From positions 1-64,000 of IMG/VR virus record IMGVR_UViG_3300018420_000012: a DNA stretch of 64,000 nt, one strand, 5' to 3'. The position numbers and the translations under genes are program-made. A model generated the notes under the pieces. It searched no databases and was not told where the DNA came from. It was given only the letters and a program-made list of their open reading frames with translations. Each line of letters opens with the position of its first letter. Position 1 is the first letter of the stretch. This document shows positions 6,002 to 13,735 of this stretch, piece by piece. The DNA is from a virus.

Positions 6002-7974
6002 GTAAACTAAAACTTATAGATGAGGCTTGGCTAAATATAGGTGGTGTTCAGGACAAAGACCTGTTTAACCCATTTGATATAGTCGATTTCAATGAGGATG
6101 ATTTTCACCTCAGAATGATGTGGCTCATGACAAGACCGGAATACTTCTCTTTTCTATGCAAGCACGTATTCAACATTAATATTCTACCATCGCAAGCACT
6201 ATTCTTGTGCGAGATGTGGAATAGGAAGTTCCCGATGCTGATTGCTAGTCGTGGATTCGGTAAGTCCTTTATCTTATCCTTATATTCATTAATAAGGGCT
6301 TTGATCTTGCCGGATCGAAAGGTTGTGGTTGTCGGTGCCGCTTTCCGTCAATCTAAGGTTTTGTTTGAATACATGGAAACAATTTGGAATAATGCACCAA
6401 TTTTAAGGAGTATGTGTGATGCGAATAGTGGGCCAAGGCGGGATGTTGATCGTTGTGTTATGCGTATTAATAAATCTCGCGTCACTTGCCTCCCTCTGGG
6501 AGATGGACAGAAAATTAGAGGTCAGCGTGCTAACGATATTATTTCTGATGAGTTTGCTTCCATTCCAAGGGACATCTTTGAGACAGTCGTGGCTGGATTT
6601 GCCGCTGTTAGTTCTGACCCAATTGAAAATGTCAAAAAAATTGCGGCAGCAAAAAAAGCAGCAGAGCTTGGAGTCGAATTAGAAGCAGAAAGCGATAGTG
6701 TTATAGAAAAGAAAGACAACCAGATTATCCTCTCTGGTACTGCGTATTATGATTTTAATCATTTCGCTGACTATTGGAAAAGGTGGAAGTCTATTATCAA
6801 AAGTCAGGGTAAATTCAGTAGACTAAGAGAAATCTTTGGTGAAGACCCGCCCAACGATTTTAACTGGAGGGACTATTCTATTATTCGTGTGCCATATGAA
6901 CTTTTACCAGAGGGCTTTATGGACGCATCTCAGGTGGCTAGGTCAAAAGCCACAGTTCATGCTGGTATTTATCAAATGGAGTTTGGTGCCTGCTTTACAC
7001 GCGACTCTCAAGGGTTTTTCAAGAGAACATTGATTGAATCTTGTGTTACAGATGACAAGGGTACAATAAAAGATAGTAAAGGTAATGATATTTGTTTCCA
7101 AGCACAATTAATGGGGAACAAGGATAAGAAATATGTATTTGGTGTTGACCCCGCTTCCGAGGTAGATAATTTTAGTATCGTTGTATTAGAACTCAATCCT
7201 GACCATAGAAGAATTGTTCACTGTTGGACAACCAATAGAGAGCAGCACAAAGAAAAGGTTAAAAGCGGATATTCTAAAGAGAGTGACTTTTATGCTTATT
7301 GTGCAAGGAAAATTAGAGACTTAATGAAAATATTTCCGTGTGTGCATATTTCTATGGATGCTGGTGGTGGTGGTATCGCCGTCATGGAGTCTTTACACGA
7401 TGAAGATAAAATTCAAGATGGTGAATTCGCTATTTGGCCTGTGATAGATGATGACAAACCAAAGGATACAGATGACCATAGAGGACTTCATATCCTAGAG
7501 ATGTGTCAGTTTGCTAAATATGACTGGCTGGCAGAATCCAATCATGGTTTAAGAAAGGACTTAGAGGACAAAGCCGTTTTATTCCCAATGTTTGACTCGG
7601 TAAGTCTTGGCATTGCAAACGCTGAAGATGGACTTAAAGGAAGAAATTATGATACTCTAGAACAGTGCGTAATGGAAATAGAGGATTTGAAAGATGAGTT
7701 GACAATGATTCAGATTACTCAGACTGCTACAGGAAGAGACAAGTGGGATACTCCAGAAACAGTTATTGGCACCGGGAAAAAGGGTAAACTCAGAAAAGAC
7801 CGTTATTCATCATTAATCATGGCTAACATGGCTGCTAGAACAATAGCTAGAACGCCAACTCAGGCTGAGTATACTTTTTACGGCGGATTTGCAACTATCG
7901 AGAAGCCAAAAAAAGGTGCTCAAATGTTTTCTGGTCCAGCGTGGTTTACAGACCATATGAAGGATGTTTATTAG
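5998..7974 (+). CDS. terL: large terminase subunit, 658 aa
   Basis: The ATPase-nuclease motor that pumps DNA into proheads and cuts concatemers. The ATPase half shows Walker A ASRGFGKS (83-90) and Walker B IISDE with the catalytic pair D184-E185. The C-terminal RNase H-like nuclease half shows FGVDPASE with D384 and ISMDAGGGG with D454; a third acidic residue is likely near the RKDRYSSLI segment about residue 615. At 658 residues it is longer than many terminases; a charged helical insert (about 205-240) and extra nuclease loops account for some of this. It ends the operon and is followed by a new promoter. Confidence 0.9.
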   Translation: MSKLKLIDEAWLNIGGVQDKDLFNPFDIVDFNEDDFHLRMMWLMTRPEYFSFLCKHVFNINILPSQALFLCEMWNRKFPMLIASRGFGKSFILSLYSLIRALILPDRKVVVVGAAFRQSKVLFEYMETIWNNAPILRSMCDANSGPRRDVDRCVMRINKSRVTCLPLGDGQKIRGQRANDIISDEFASIPRDIFETVVAGFAAVSSDPIENVKKIAAAKKAAELGVELEAESDSVIEKKDNQIILSGTAYYDFNHFADYWKRWKSIIKSQGKFSRLREIFGEDPPNDFNWRDYSIIRVPYELLPEGFMDASQVARSKATVHAGIYQMEFGACFTRDSQGFFKRTLIESCVTDDKGTIKDSKGNDICFQAQLMGNKDKKYVFGVDPASEVDNFSIVVLELNPDHRRIVHCWTTNREQHKEKVKSGYSKESDFYAYCARKIRDLMKIFPCVHISMDAGGGGIAVMESLHDEDKIQDGEFAIWPVIDDDKPKDTDDHRGLHILEMCQFAKYDWLAESNHGLRKDLEDKAVLFPMFDSVSLGIANAEDGLKGRNYDTLEQCVMEIEDLKDELTMIQITQTATGRDKWDTPETVIGTGKKGKLRKDRYSSLIMANMAARTIARTPTQAEYTFYGGFATIEKPKKGAQMFSGPAWFTDHMKDVY

Positions 7975-7976
7975 AA

Positions 7977-7989
7977 TTTTGTGTATAAT
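7977..7989 (+). promoter_or_regulatory. late promoter motif TTTTGTGTATAAT before portal
   Basis: The GTGTATAAT core (7981-7989) starts six bases after the terminase stop codon and about 40 bases before the portal start. No -35 hexamer is found at a normal distance. It is one of six intergenic copies. Confidence 0.65.
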
Positions 7990-8031
7990 TCAATAACGAT
8001 CCAATTACATTCCAAACGCGAGGAACAGTAG

Positions 8032-10023
8032 ATGTCAAACGACCCCATCATTAGCTGGGAAGATGGAGATGCCAGAGGGAAAGCCGAGGCTTTTGCTAAG
8101 TTCTCAGAATCCCAAGATGCTTACAATGGCGTATCCAGAGCTTATCATAGAGATTTTCTCGATATTGAACCAAACCGTTCAGTAAAACCTCATTTTGGAA
8201 GTCACGATTACTATGCCTTTAGGCCAGAGGAAGAAGTTCCAAGAAAAGCCAAGGGTATTATCAAGATGTGCATGGATGCTTACGATAAGGTTGGTATCGT
8301 GCGAAACATTATCGACCTCATGGGTGACTTTGGATGCCAAGGTATTAATATTGTCCATGAAAACAAAAGCGTGGAAAAGTTTGGTCAACAATGGTTTAAA
8401 AAGATAAACGGAAAAGAGAGATCGGAAAGATACCTAAACAACCTCTATAGAACTGGAAATGTATTTATCTATAGAAGCTATGCAGATATTACGCCAGAAA
8501 TCTCCACCTATCTTAAATCATTAGCGAACGATATTCGCTTAGAAACCCCAGAGATAAAAAAGAATCAAATACCTTGGAGGTATAATTTCTTTAATCCATT
8601 AACATTGGATTTGAAAGATGGAAAGGTTGGACTATTCTTAGGTAAAAAGAACTATGCATTAAATGCGAATACATTTTTCGATAACTTCAAGGATGGCACT
8701 ATACCGGTAAAAGTTCTAGAGACTTTACCAACAGATGTAAAAAATGCAATCAAGAGAAACGACAAAAAGATCGACCTAGACCCAGAAAGGCTATCAATCC
8801 ATCATTATAAAAAGGATGATTGGCAACAGTGGGCACACCCTCTTGTTTATGCTATTCTCGACGATATCATCATGCTTGAGAAGATGAAACTTGCAGACCT
8901 TGCCGCTCTGGATGGTGCAATTTCCAATATTCGACTATGGACACTTGGTGACTTTGACTATAAAGTTTTACCAACAAAAGAGGGTATCAATAAACTCCGT
9001 AATATATTAGCTAGTAACACTGGCGGCGGAACTATGGAGCTTGTTTGGGGTCCAGAACTCAAATTTACAGAAAGTAACTCTCAGGTTTATAAATTCTTGG
9101 GTTCAGAAAAATACCAATCAGTTCTCAATAGTATCTATGCTGGGCTTGGCGTACCTCCAACCTTAACTGGTATGGCTGGTCAAAGTGGTGGATTCACTAA
9201 CAACTTTATCTCATTAAAAACTTTGGTTGAAAGACTTCAGTACGGAAGAGACTCTCTCACAAAATTCTGGGAGCAAGAGTTAGAGTTTGTTAGAAAGTCT
9301 ATGGGCTTTAGAAAGCCTTTCCATGTTGTCTACGATCAAATGAGCTTATCTGACGAGGCTTCAGAAAAGAACCTTCTTCTTCAGCTTGCTGATAGAGATA
9401 TTATCTCTCACGAGACTGTCCTAGAAAGATTTAAAGAAGTTCCAGCCGTTGAAAGAGTTAGGCTGCAAAGAGAAGACAAAGCCAGAACTTCTGATAAGAT
9501 TCCCCCAAAAGCAAGTCCATTCCATAACCCTAATCATGATCAAGAGTTGGAAAAAATTGACAAGCAGGGTAAAATCAATGAAAAGATTAGCGAGAAAAAG
9601 GCCAGTCAAAAACCAAGCAACGAAAACGGAAGACCTCCTAATAAATTAGATGAGGGCCCAAGAAAGAAGCGTGTAGATACTCCTAGATCAAAACCGGGAG
9701 TAGCTGAACTTGTTGTGTGGGCAACATCTGCTTTTGAGGCTGTTGAGTGTCTCAATAAAGGATATCTTGATATGAAGTCCAAGTCTAACCTTCGTCAATT
9801 AACAAAAGATGAGGCGGCAGAACTGGACAATATTAAGCTATCTGCTTTTTTAGCACTTGAGCCGCTGTGTGAATTGAACAACAATAATATCCACAAGGCT
9901 ATTGCCTCTTCTTATTCAATTTCAGGCGATTTTAGATCACTAAGAGAAAAAAGTACAACAACTGAAAATTATAAAAAACTTGTTGTTGGCACCTATATTG
10001 AGTCATTCATTGGTGGTAATTAG
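8032..10023 (+). CDS. portal protein, 663 aa
   Basis: The dodecameric ring through which DNA enters and leaves the head. The assignment rests on position after the large terminase, length, and portal-type sequence: an N-terminal wing with YDKVGIVRNIIDLMGDFGC, the clip and crown region rich in charged residues, and a core with YAGLGVPPTLTGMAGQSGG followed by a long helix. The C-terminal 130 residues are basic and low in hydrophobics (KASQKPSNENGRPPNKLDEG), then end in a helical domain, perhaps a barrel extension. GAGGA lies about eight bases before the ATG. A late promoter stands directly upstream. Confidence 0.85.
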   Translation: MSNDPIISWEDGDARGKAEAFAKFSESQDAYNGVSRAYHRDFLDIEPNRSVKPHFGSHDYYAFRPEEEVPRKAKGIIKMCMDAYDKVGIVRNIIDLMGDFGCQGINIVHENKSVEKFGQQWFKKINGKERSERYLNNLYRTGNVFIYRSYADITPEISTYLKSLANDIRLETPEIKKNQIPWRYNFFNPLTLDLKDGKVGLFLGKKNYALNANTFFDNFKDGTIPVKVLETLPTDVKNAIKRNDKKIDLDPERLSIHHYKKDDWQQWAHPLVYAILDDIIMLEKMKLADLAALDGAISNIRLWTLGDFDYKVLPTKEGINKLRNILASNTGGGTMELVWGPELKFTESNSQVYKFLGSEKYQSVLNSIYAGLGVPPTLTGMAGQSGGFTNNFISLKTLVERLQYGRDSLTKFWEQELEFVRKSMGFRKPFHVVYDQMSLSDEASEKNLLLQLADRDIISHETVLERFKEVPAVERVRLQREDKARTSDKIPPKASPFHNPNHDQELEKIDKQGKINEKISEKKASQKPSNENGRPPNKLDEGPRKKRVDTPRSKPGVAELVVWATSAFEAVECLNKGYLDMKSKSNLRQLTKDEAAELDNIKLSAFLALEPLCELNNNNIHKAIASSYSISGDFRSLREKSTTTENYKKLVVGTYIESFIGGN

Positions 10024-10034
10024 GCTTTTTTTTG

Positions 10035-10059
10035 AAAAAAATATTTTTTTGTGTATAAT
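10035..10059 (+). promoter_or_regulatory. late promoter with A/T palindrome before prohead protease
   Basis: GTGTATAAT lies at 10051-10059, and the T run in front of it is half of a perfect palindrome, seven A, TA, seven T (10035-10050). TTGAAA at 10032-10037 with 16-base spacing could act as a -35. The A/T tract may bend DNA or serve as an upstream element. Confidence 0.65.
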
Positions 10060-10076
10060 TGTCTGAGGTTAAAAAT

Positions 10077-11579
10077 ATGTCAATAAAAATCTATCAAAGC
10101 GAAATAAACGACGGCATTGGCGAACTCATTAAGAGTACCGCCAGTGTTGCGTATTGTTCTGAAGCCACTGTTAAAAGGGGCGAGTTAGCGGTCGCTAAAG
10201 AAGTGATCTCTAATGTAGATGTTCTCGACAGAGTGGTTGCAGAAAACAAAGACCAAATAGACCTATATTATTTAGAGTCTGTTCTTGTTTCAACCGGCTG
10301 GAATAAAAACGATGATGTATTCTTATCAGAAGCAACTTGGGCTGCTAGAAATACCCCCGAAGACAAGCAGTTCAACTTCATGCACGATGAGAATGACATC
10401 ATTGGTCATATAACTGGTAGCTATGTTTTAACTAAGGATGGCAAGGCTGTAGCAGATGAAGATATAGCTAGACCAGACGAGTTTGACATTATTACTCAGG
10501 GCGTTCTTTACAATAGCTGGACCGGTGAAGAAAACAGAGACAGAATGAGTAAAATTATAGCAGAGATTGAAGAGGGTAAATGGTATGTCTCTATGGAGTG
10601 CCTATTTGCTGGTTTCGACTACGCTTTAATTGATGAAAAAGGTGTTGCCAAAGTATTACCTAGAGATGAGGCTTCCGCATTTCTAACTAAACATCTTAGG
10701 GCTTATGGTGGAGCTGGTGAGTATGATGGATACAAACTAGGTCGTGCTTTATCTAATATTGCATTTTCTGGAAAGGGATTGGTATCTAAGCCCGCTAATC
10801 CTAGAAGTGTTATATTAAGTAAGAGTGCAGCACAATTCAATGTAAATAGCGATTCTATACTTTCAATAGGAGAATTTAAAATGTCAGATTTGCTAGAAAA
10901 GCAATTGGCTGAAGTTCAGTCGCAGCTTGCACAAGCTAAGACTGAAAACGAGGCTATTAAAGCTCAAATCGAAGAAGCAAAAGATAAAGAGTTTGCCTCT
11001 AAGGTCGAGACTTTTGAAGCAGCTGCTGAGTCGAGCCAAGCTACAATTGACGAGCTAAACGAGTCGATCAAATCAACTCAAGCTCGTGTCGCTGAACTTG
11101 AGGACGCACTTCAAGCATCCCAAAATGAATTGGCAGAAGCCATGAAAGAAGTGGATGAAATGAAGAAAAAAGAGAAAATGGAAAAGCGTAAGGCTGGTTT
11201 GGCTGAAGCTGGACTAGAAGAAGAAGAGATTTCAGAAACTCTCGCCTCCTTCGACGCTCTCAACGATGACGCTTTTGAAGCTATCGTTGCTATGATGAAG
11301 AAGAAGGCTGGTAAGAAGTATGCTAAAGATGACGAAGCGGAAGCTGGTATGCCTCCCGAAGTCAAAGAGCAGATGGAAAAGAAAAAGAAAGAAAAAGACG
11401 CTAAAGATGCTAAAGCTGAACAAGCTGAAGAAGCTGAAGCTGAAATTTCTGAAGATGCGTTTGAAAACGTAGAAACCTCGGAAGCAACTATGGTTGAGCC
11501 AGAAGCTGCTGACGAACTAGACCAAGCAAGAGCCAGCGTTGCAGACTGGTTCTCTAACCATGTTCTTAAAAACAAGTAA
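10077..11579 (+). CDS. prohead maturation protease fused to scaffold, 500 aa
   Basis: The N-terminal ~260 residues look like a herpesvirus-assemblin-fold prohead protease (S78/U35-like): FMHDENDIIGHITGS supplies the likely catalytic H103 and KWYVSMECLFAG the likely S172. The C-terminal ~230 residues are a glutamate/lysine/alanine-rich coiled coil (LAEVQSQLAQAKTENEAIK) typical of scaffold. A second start inside the gene at 10881 has its own AGGAG, so scaffold is probably also made alone, as with lambda C and Nu3. ATG 10077 is chosen: GAGG is eight bases upstream, while in-frame TTG 10059 overlaps the promoter -10. The fused protein would digest scaffold and itself during head maturation. Confidence 0.8.
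   Translation: MSIKIYQSEINDGIGELIKSTASVAYCSEATVKRGELAVAKEVISNVDVLDRVVAENKDQIDLYYLESVLVSTGWNKNDDVFLSEATWAARNTPEDKQFNFMHDENDIIGHITGSYVLTKDGKAVADEDIARPDEFDIITQGVLYNSWTGEENRDRMSKIIAEIEEGKWYVSMECLFAGFDYALIDEKGVAKVLPRDEASAFLTKHLRAYGGAGEYDGYKLGRALSNIAFSGKGLVSKPANPRSVILSKSAAQFNVNSDSILSIGEFKMSDLLEKQLAEVQSQLAQAKTENEAIKAQIEEAKDKEFASKVETFEAAAESSQATIDELNESIKSTQARVAELEDALQASQNELAEAMKEVDEMKKKEKMEKRKAGLAEAGLEEEEISETLASFDALNDDAFEAIVAMMKKKAGKKYAKDDEAEAGMPPEVKEQMEKKKKEKDAKDAKAEQAEEAEAEISEDAFENVETSEATMVEPEAADELDQARASVADWFSNHVLKNK
10881..11579 (+). CDS. nested scaffold protein from internal in-frame start, 232 aa
   Basis: ATG 10881 is in frame with the protease-scaffold gene and is preceded by AGGAG (10868-10872) at an ideal eight-base distance, better than the outer gene's own site. 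The product starts MSDLLEKQLAEVQSQLAQAK and is almost wholly coiled coil, with no protease residues. This is the lambda Nu3 arrangement: much free scaffold and a small amount of protease-scaffold fusion from one reading frame. Direct evidence would be a separate peptide start; the sequence alone makes it likely. Confidence 0.7.
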   Translation: MSDLLEKQLAEVQSQLAQAKTENEAIKAQIEEAKDKEFASKVETFEAAAESSQATIDELNESIKSTQARVAELEDALQASQNELAEAMKEVDEMKKKEKMEKRKAGLAEAGLEEEEISETLASFDALNDDAFEAIVAMMKKKAGKKYAKDDEAEAGMPPEVKEQMEKKKKEKDAKDAKAEQAEEAEAEISEDAFENVETSEATMVEPEAADELDQARASVADWFSNHVLKNK

Positions 11580-11596
11580 TCTAAGGAGAATTAACT

Positions 11597-12097
11597 ATGG
11601 CTCTTAAAGCAGATAGATACGAAGAATCAACTGATATCAGCTATTTTTACACAGCTGGTGCCGTTTCTCGCGGTGGAGTTGTTTGCCTAGAAACACTTAG
11701 TGCTTCTGGTGCAGCAATGGATCAGGGTGACAACACCGTTTCTTACCAGCAAGCAGCAGCTTCTGATGTTCCTGTTGGTGTTCTTTTGAATGACGTTGTA
11801 AATAAAGACCTAACCAGAACTCACCTTAATCAGTATAAGGATGAAGTTCAACTTGGCGGCAAAGTGACTGTCATGACTCGTGGTTGGGTTGTCACTAACA
11901 TGATTGACGGCACTCCAAGTCCGGGCGACGTTGCTTACGCATCTGACGCTGGCGGAACTGCTGGATATATCACCGATAGTGCAGCTTCCGCTACAGCTTC
12001 TGGTAACTTGGCAATTGGCCGATTCATGTCCGCTAAGGATACTGATGGCTACTGCAAAGTTTATGTCAACCTTCCTAATCACGGCCCACTTGCCTAA
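11597..12097 (+). CDS. capsid decoration / cement protein, 166 aa
   Basis: This protein lies directly before the major capsid gene, the usual place for head decoration proteins such as lambda gpD. The sequence is beta-rich, small and alanine/glycine-rich, with segments such as AGAVSRGGVVCLETLS, DVPVGVLLNDVV and GWVVTNMIDGTPSPGDVAY. That pattern (a parameter-like beta domain with PGD turns) is common in capsid cement proteins of aquatic and Gram-positive phages. A strong AAGGAG precedes it. It would bind the capsid lattice after expansion and stabilise the head. Confidence 0.7.
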   Translation: MALKADRYEESTDISYFYTAGAVSRGGVVCLETLSASGAAMDQGDNTVSYQQAAASDVPVGVLLNDVVNKDLTRTHLNQYKDEVQLGGKVTVMTRGWVVTNMIDGTPSPGDVAYASDAGGTAGYITDSAASATASGNLAIGRFMSAKDTDGYCKVYVNLPNHGPLA

Positions 12098-12122
12098 GCC
12101 ATAATCTAAAGGAGATTTAATA

Positions 12123-13130
12123 ATGTCATATACAGAAAGACCAAGTGATGAATTTCTCAGTCTTTACAGAAAGACTGGTGATAACGATCAAAATGTGGCT
12201 TATGCCGCACAACGCGAATTCGCAAAAGCTCTTGAGCTTCCTTTGCGTAAGGGCGTTCTGATCGGAAACATTCTCGGAAATATTTTCGAGACTATTAACG
12301 TTGAGCCGGGAGCTACTACTGAGTACCCACTCGACCTCATTTCGCCGGGACTCGAAGGTGAGCATGTTGCTTACACCAATCCGGGTCATGGTCGCATCCC
12401 TGAGCGTGCGGTCGAAAGCGATTACGTCATGATTCCAACCTACAGCATCACTTCGAGCATTGATTATTTGCTCCGTTATGCTCGTGAGGCTCGTTGGGAT
12501 GTGGCTGGTCGTGCTGCACAGGTCATGGAAGCTGGTTTCGTAAAGAAGATGAACGATGACGGATGGCACACCCTTTTGGCTGCTGGCGTTGACCGTAACA
12601 TCTTGGTTTACGATGGTGACGCAACCGCAGGTTTGTTCAGCAAGCGACTTGTTAGCTTGATGCAAACTGTTATGCGTCGTAATGCTGGTGGTAACACCGG
12701 CTCTGCTAATCGTGGTCGTTTGACCGACCTATACGTTTCTCCAGAGGCTCTTGAAGATGTCCGTAACTGGGGATTGGATCAGGTTGACGAAGTTACTCGT
12801 CGCGAAATCTACACCGCGAGTGAAGGTGGTGCTCCTATCACCCGTATCTTTGGTGTCAACTTGCACGATCTTGATGAGCTTGGCGAAGGTCAAGAATACC
12901 AAGATTTCTTCGTGACTGGTCTTGGCGGTGCTCTTGAAGCAAGCGACCTTGAATTGGTCGTTGGTTTGGATCAAGGCTCGAATGACAGCTTCGTTATGCC
13001 AATGAAGCAAGCTCTTCAAGTCTTTGAAGACCCAACCCTACACCGTCAGCAACGAGTTGGCTACTACGGGTGGGCTGAACTTGGATTTGGTGTTCTCGAT
13101 AACCGTCGCGTTATGCTTGGCTCCTTCTAA
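12123..13130 (+). CDS. major capsid protein, 335 aa
   Basis: Position after protease, scaffold and decoration protein, length, and composition identify the HK97-fold-type major capsid protein. The N-terminal ~45 residues are charged and helical; LYVSPEALEDVRNW and the strands DFFVTGLGGALEASDLELVV resemble A-domain and P-domain segments of the fold. AAGGAG stands nine bases from the ATG. Arginine is mostly coded by CGT/CGC here, whereas neighbouring genes prefer AGA, consistent with very high expression. A strong intrinsic terminator follows the stop. Confidence 0.85.
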   Translation: MSYTERPSDEFLSLYRKTGDNDQNVAYAAQREFAKALELPLRKGVLIGNILGNIFETINVEPGATTEYPLDLISPGLEGEHVAYTNPGHGRIPERAVESDYVMIPTYSITSSIDYLLRYAREARWDVAGRAAQVMEAGFVKKMNDDGWHTLLAAGVDRNILVYDGDATAGLFSKRLVSLMQTVMRRNAGGNTGSANRGRLTDLYVSPEALEDVRNWGLDQVDEVTRREIYTASEGGAPITRIFGVNLHDLDELGEGQEYQDFFVTGLGGALEASDLELVVGLDQGSNDSFVMPMKQALQVFEDPTLHRQQRVGYYGWAELGFGVLDNRRVMLGSF

Positions 13131-13155
13131 TAATCCGATTGAGTTCTGATTATCT

Positions 13156-13195
13156 AAAGAGTCATCCTCATATCATTGGGGATGGCTCTTTTTTT
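13156..13195 (+). terminator. intrinsic terminator after major capsid gene
   Basis: AAAGAGTCATCC (13156-13167) pairs with GGATGGCTCTTT (13180-13191) in a 12-bp stem with one G-U pair and a 12-base loop, followed by an unbroken run of seven T (13189-13195). This would end the head operon. Its T run is also the T tract of the next promoter. Confidence 0.85.
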
Positions 13196-13204
13196 GTGTA
13201 TAAT
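13191..13204 (+). promoter_or_regulatory. late promoter fused to the capsid terminator
   Basis: TTTTTGTGTATAAT begins inside the terminator T run; the -10 TATAAT is at 13199-13204. No convincing -35 is present (TTGGGG at about the right distance is in the terminator loop and stem). It would start the fibre gene block. Confidence 0.65.
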
Positions 13205-13206
13205 AG

Positions 13207-13228
13207 GTTGTAATTCGCGTCTTACAAC
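13207..13228 (+). promoter_or_regulatory. 5' mRNA hairpin at start of fibre operon
   Basis: GTTGTAA (13207-13213) and TTACAAC (13222-13228) form a perfect 7-bp stem with an 8-base loop, beginning only three bases after the promoter -10. The transcript would start at or within it, so it may protect the 5' end. Alternatively it is an operator site in DNA. Confidence 0.45.
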
Positions 13229-13261
13229 ATAATAGGATTTTCTTTAAGGGGAAAATATATA

Positions 13262-13726
13262 ATGACAGCTTTATCAGACTATCTAGAATCTGGTCTATTG
13301 CACCATGTATTCAGAGGCCAAGAATTCCCAAAATTTGGCGGTGTAGCTATCGCCCTCTGTAGTGGAGTCCCCGTTGACAGCGATGACGGAACGACTATTC
13401 CAGAATTACCAACAGGAATTGCTGGTGATGATACTGGCTACAGAAGATACAATCTTGGCAGCCCAACTGATAGTGGGAACTATTTTTGGGAATATAATAT
13501 AAATGACCACAATGCTGGAAGTGGCCTAATTAAAAATGATGTAACTTTACTATTTGATACAGCACTCCTAGACTGGGGTTGGGTATCGGGTATAGCAATT
13601 GTCGATTCCGGCGACTATGGAACCGGCAACCTCCTAATGTATTCAGAACTAAGCAATCCAAGAGTAATTTATCAGGGGGATTCAGTTAAATTTGACTCCT
13701 CTACCCTGCAAATCAAATTCAAGTAA
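13262..13726 (+). CDS. virion-associated fibre-domain protein, 154 aa
   Basis: The protein matches a widespread small phage family: the N-terminus ALSDYLESGLLHHVFRG, then a beta domain ending with LLDWGWVSGIAIVDSGDYG and strands such as NLLMYSELSN and GDSVKF. Members usually lie among tail fibre or head-adjacent genes and probably form a beta-sandwich platform to which longer fibres attach. AAGGGG serves as ribosome binding site; the flanking bases ATTTTC and GAAAAT could pair and place it in a loop. It is the first gene after the capsid terminator. Confidence 0.65.
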   Translation: MTALSDYLESGLLHHVFRGQEFPKFGGVAIALCSGVPVDSDDGTTIPELPTGIAGDDTGYRRYNLGSPTDSGNYFWEYNINDHNAGSGLIKNDVTLLFDTALLDWGWVSGIAIVDSGDYGTGNLLMYSELSNPRVIYQGDSVKFDSSTLQIKFK

Positions 13727-13735
13727 GGTTAAATT

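Noticed and set aside
10059-10076. TTG start for the prohead protease
   Set aside because: It overlaps the last base of the promoter -10 box, so it would not be in the mRNA or would lie at its very end; ATG 10077 has GAGG at eight bases.
11111-11575. 154-codon minus-strand frame with serine-rich product
   Set aside because: It is the antisense shadow of the Glu/Lys/Ala-rich scaffold coiled coil; composition is low-complexity and there is no ribosome site.
12126-12665. 179-codon minus-strand frame across the capsid gene
   Set aside because: Lies wholly within the major capsid gene, has no ribosome site, and its product shows no domain; a codon-bias shadow.
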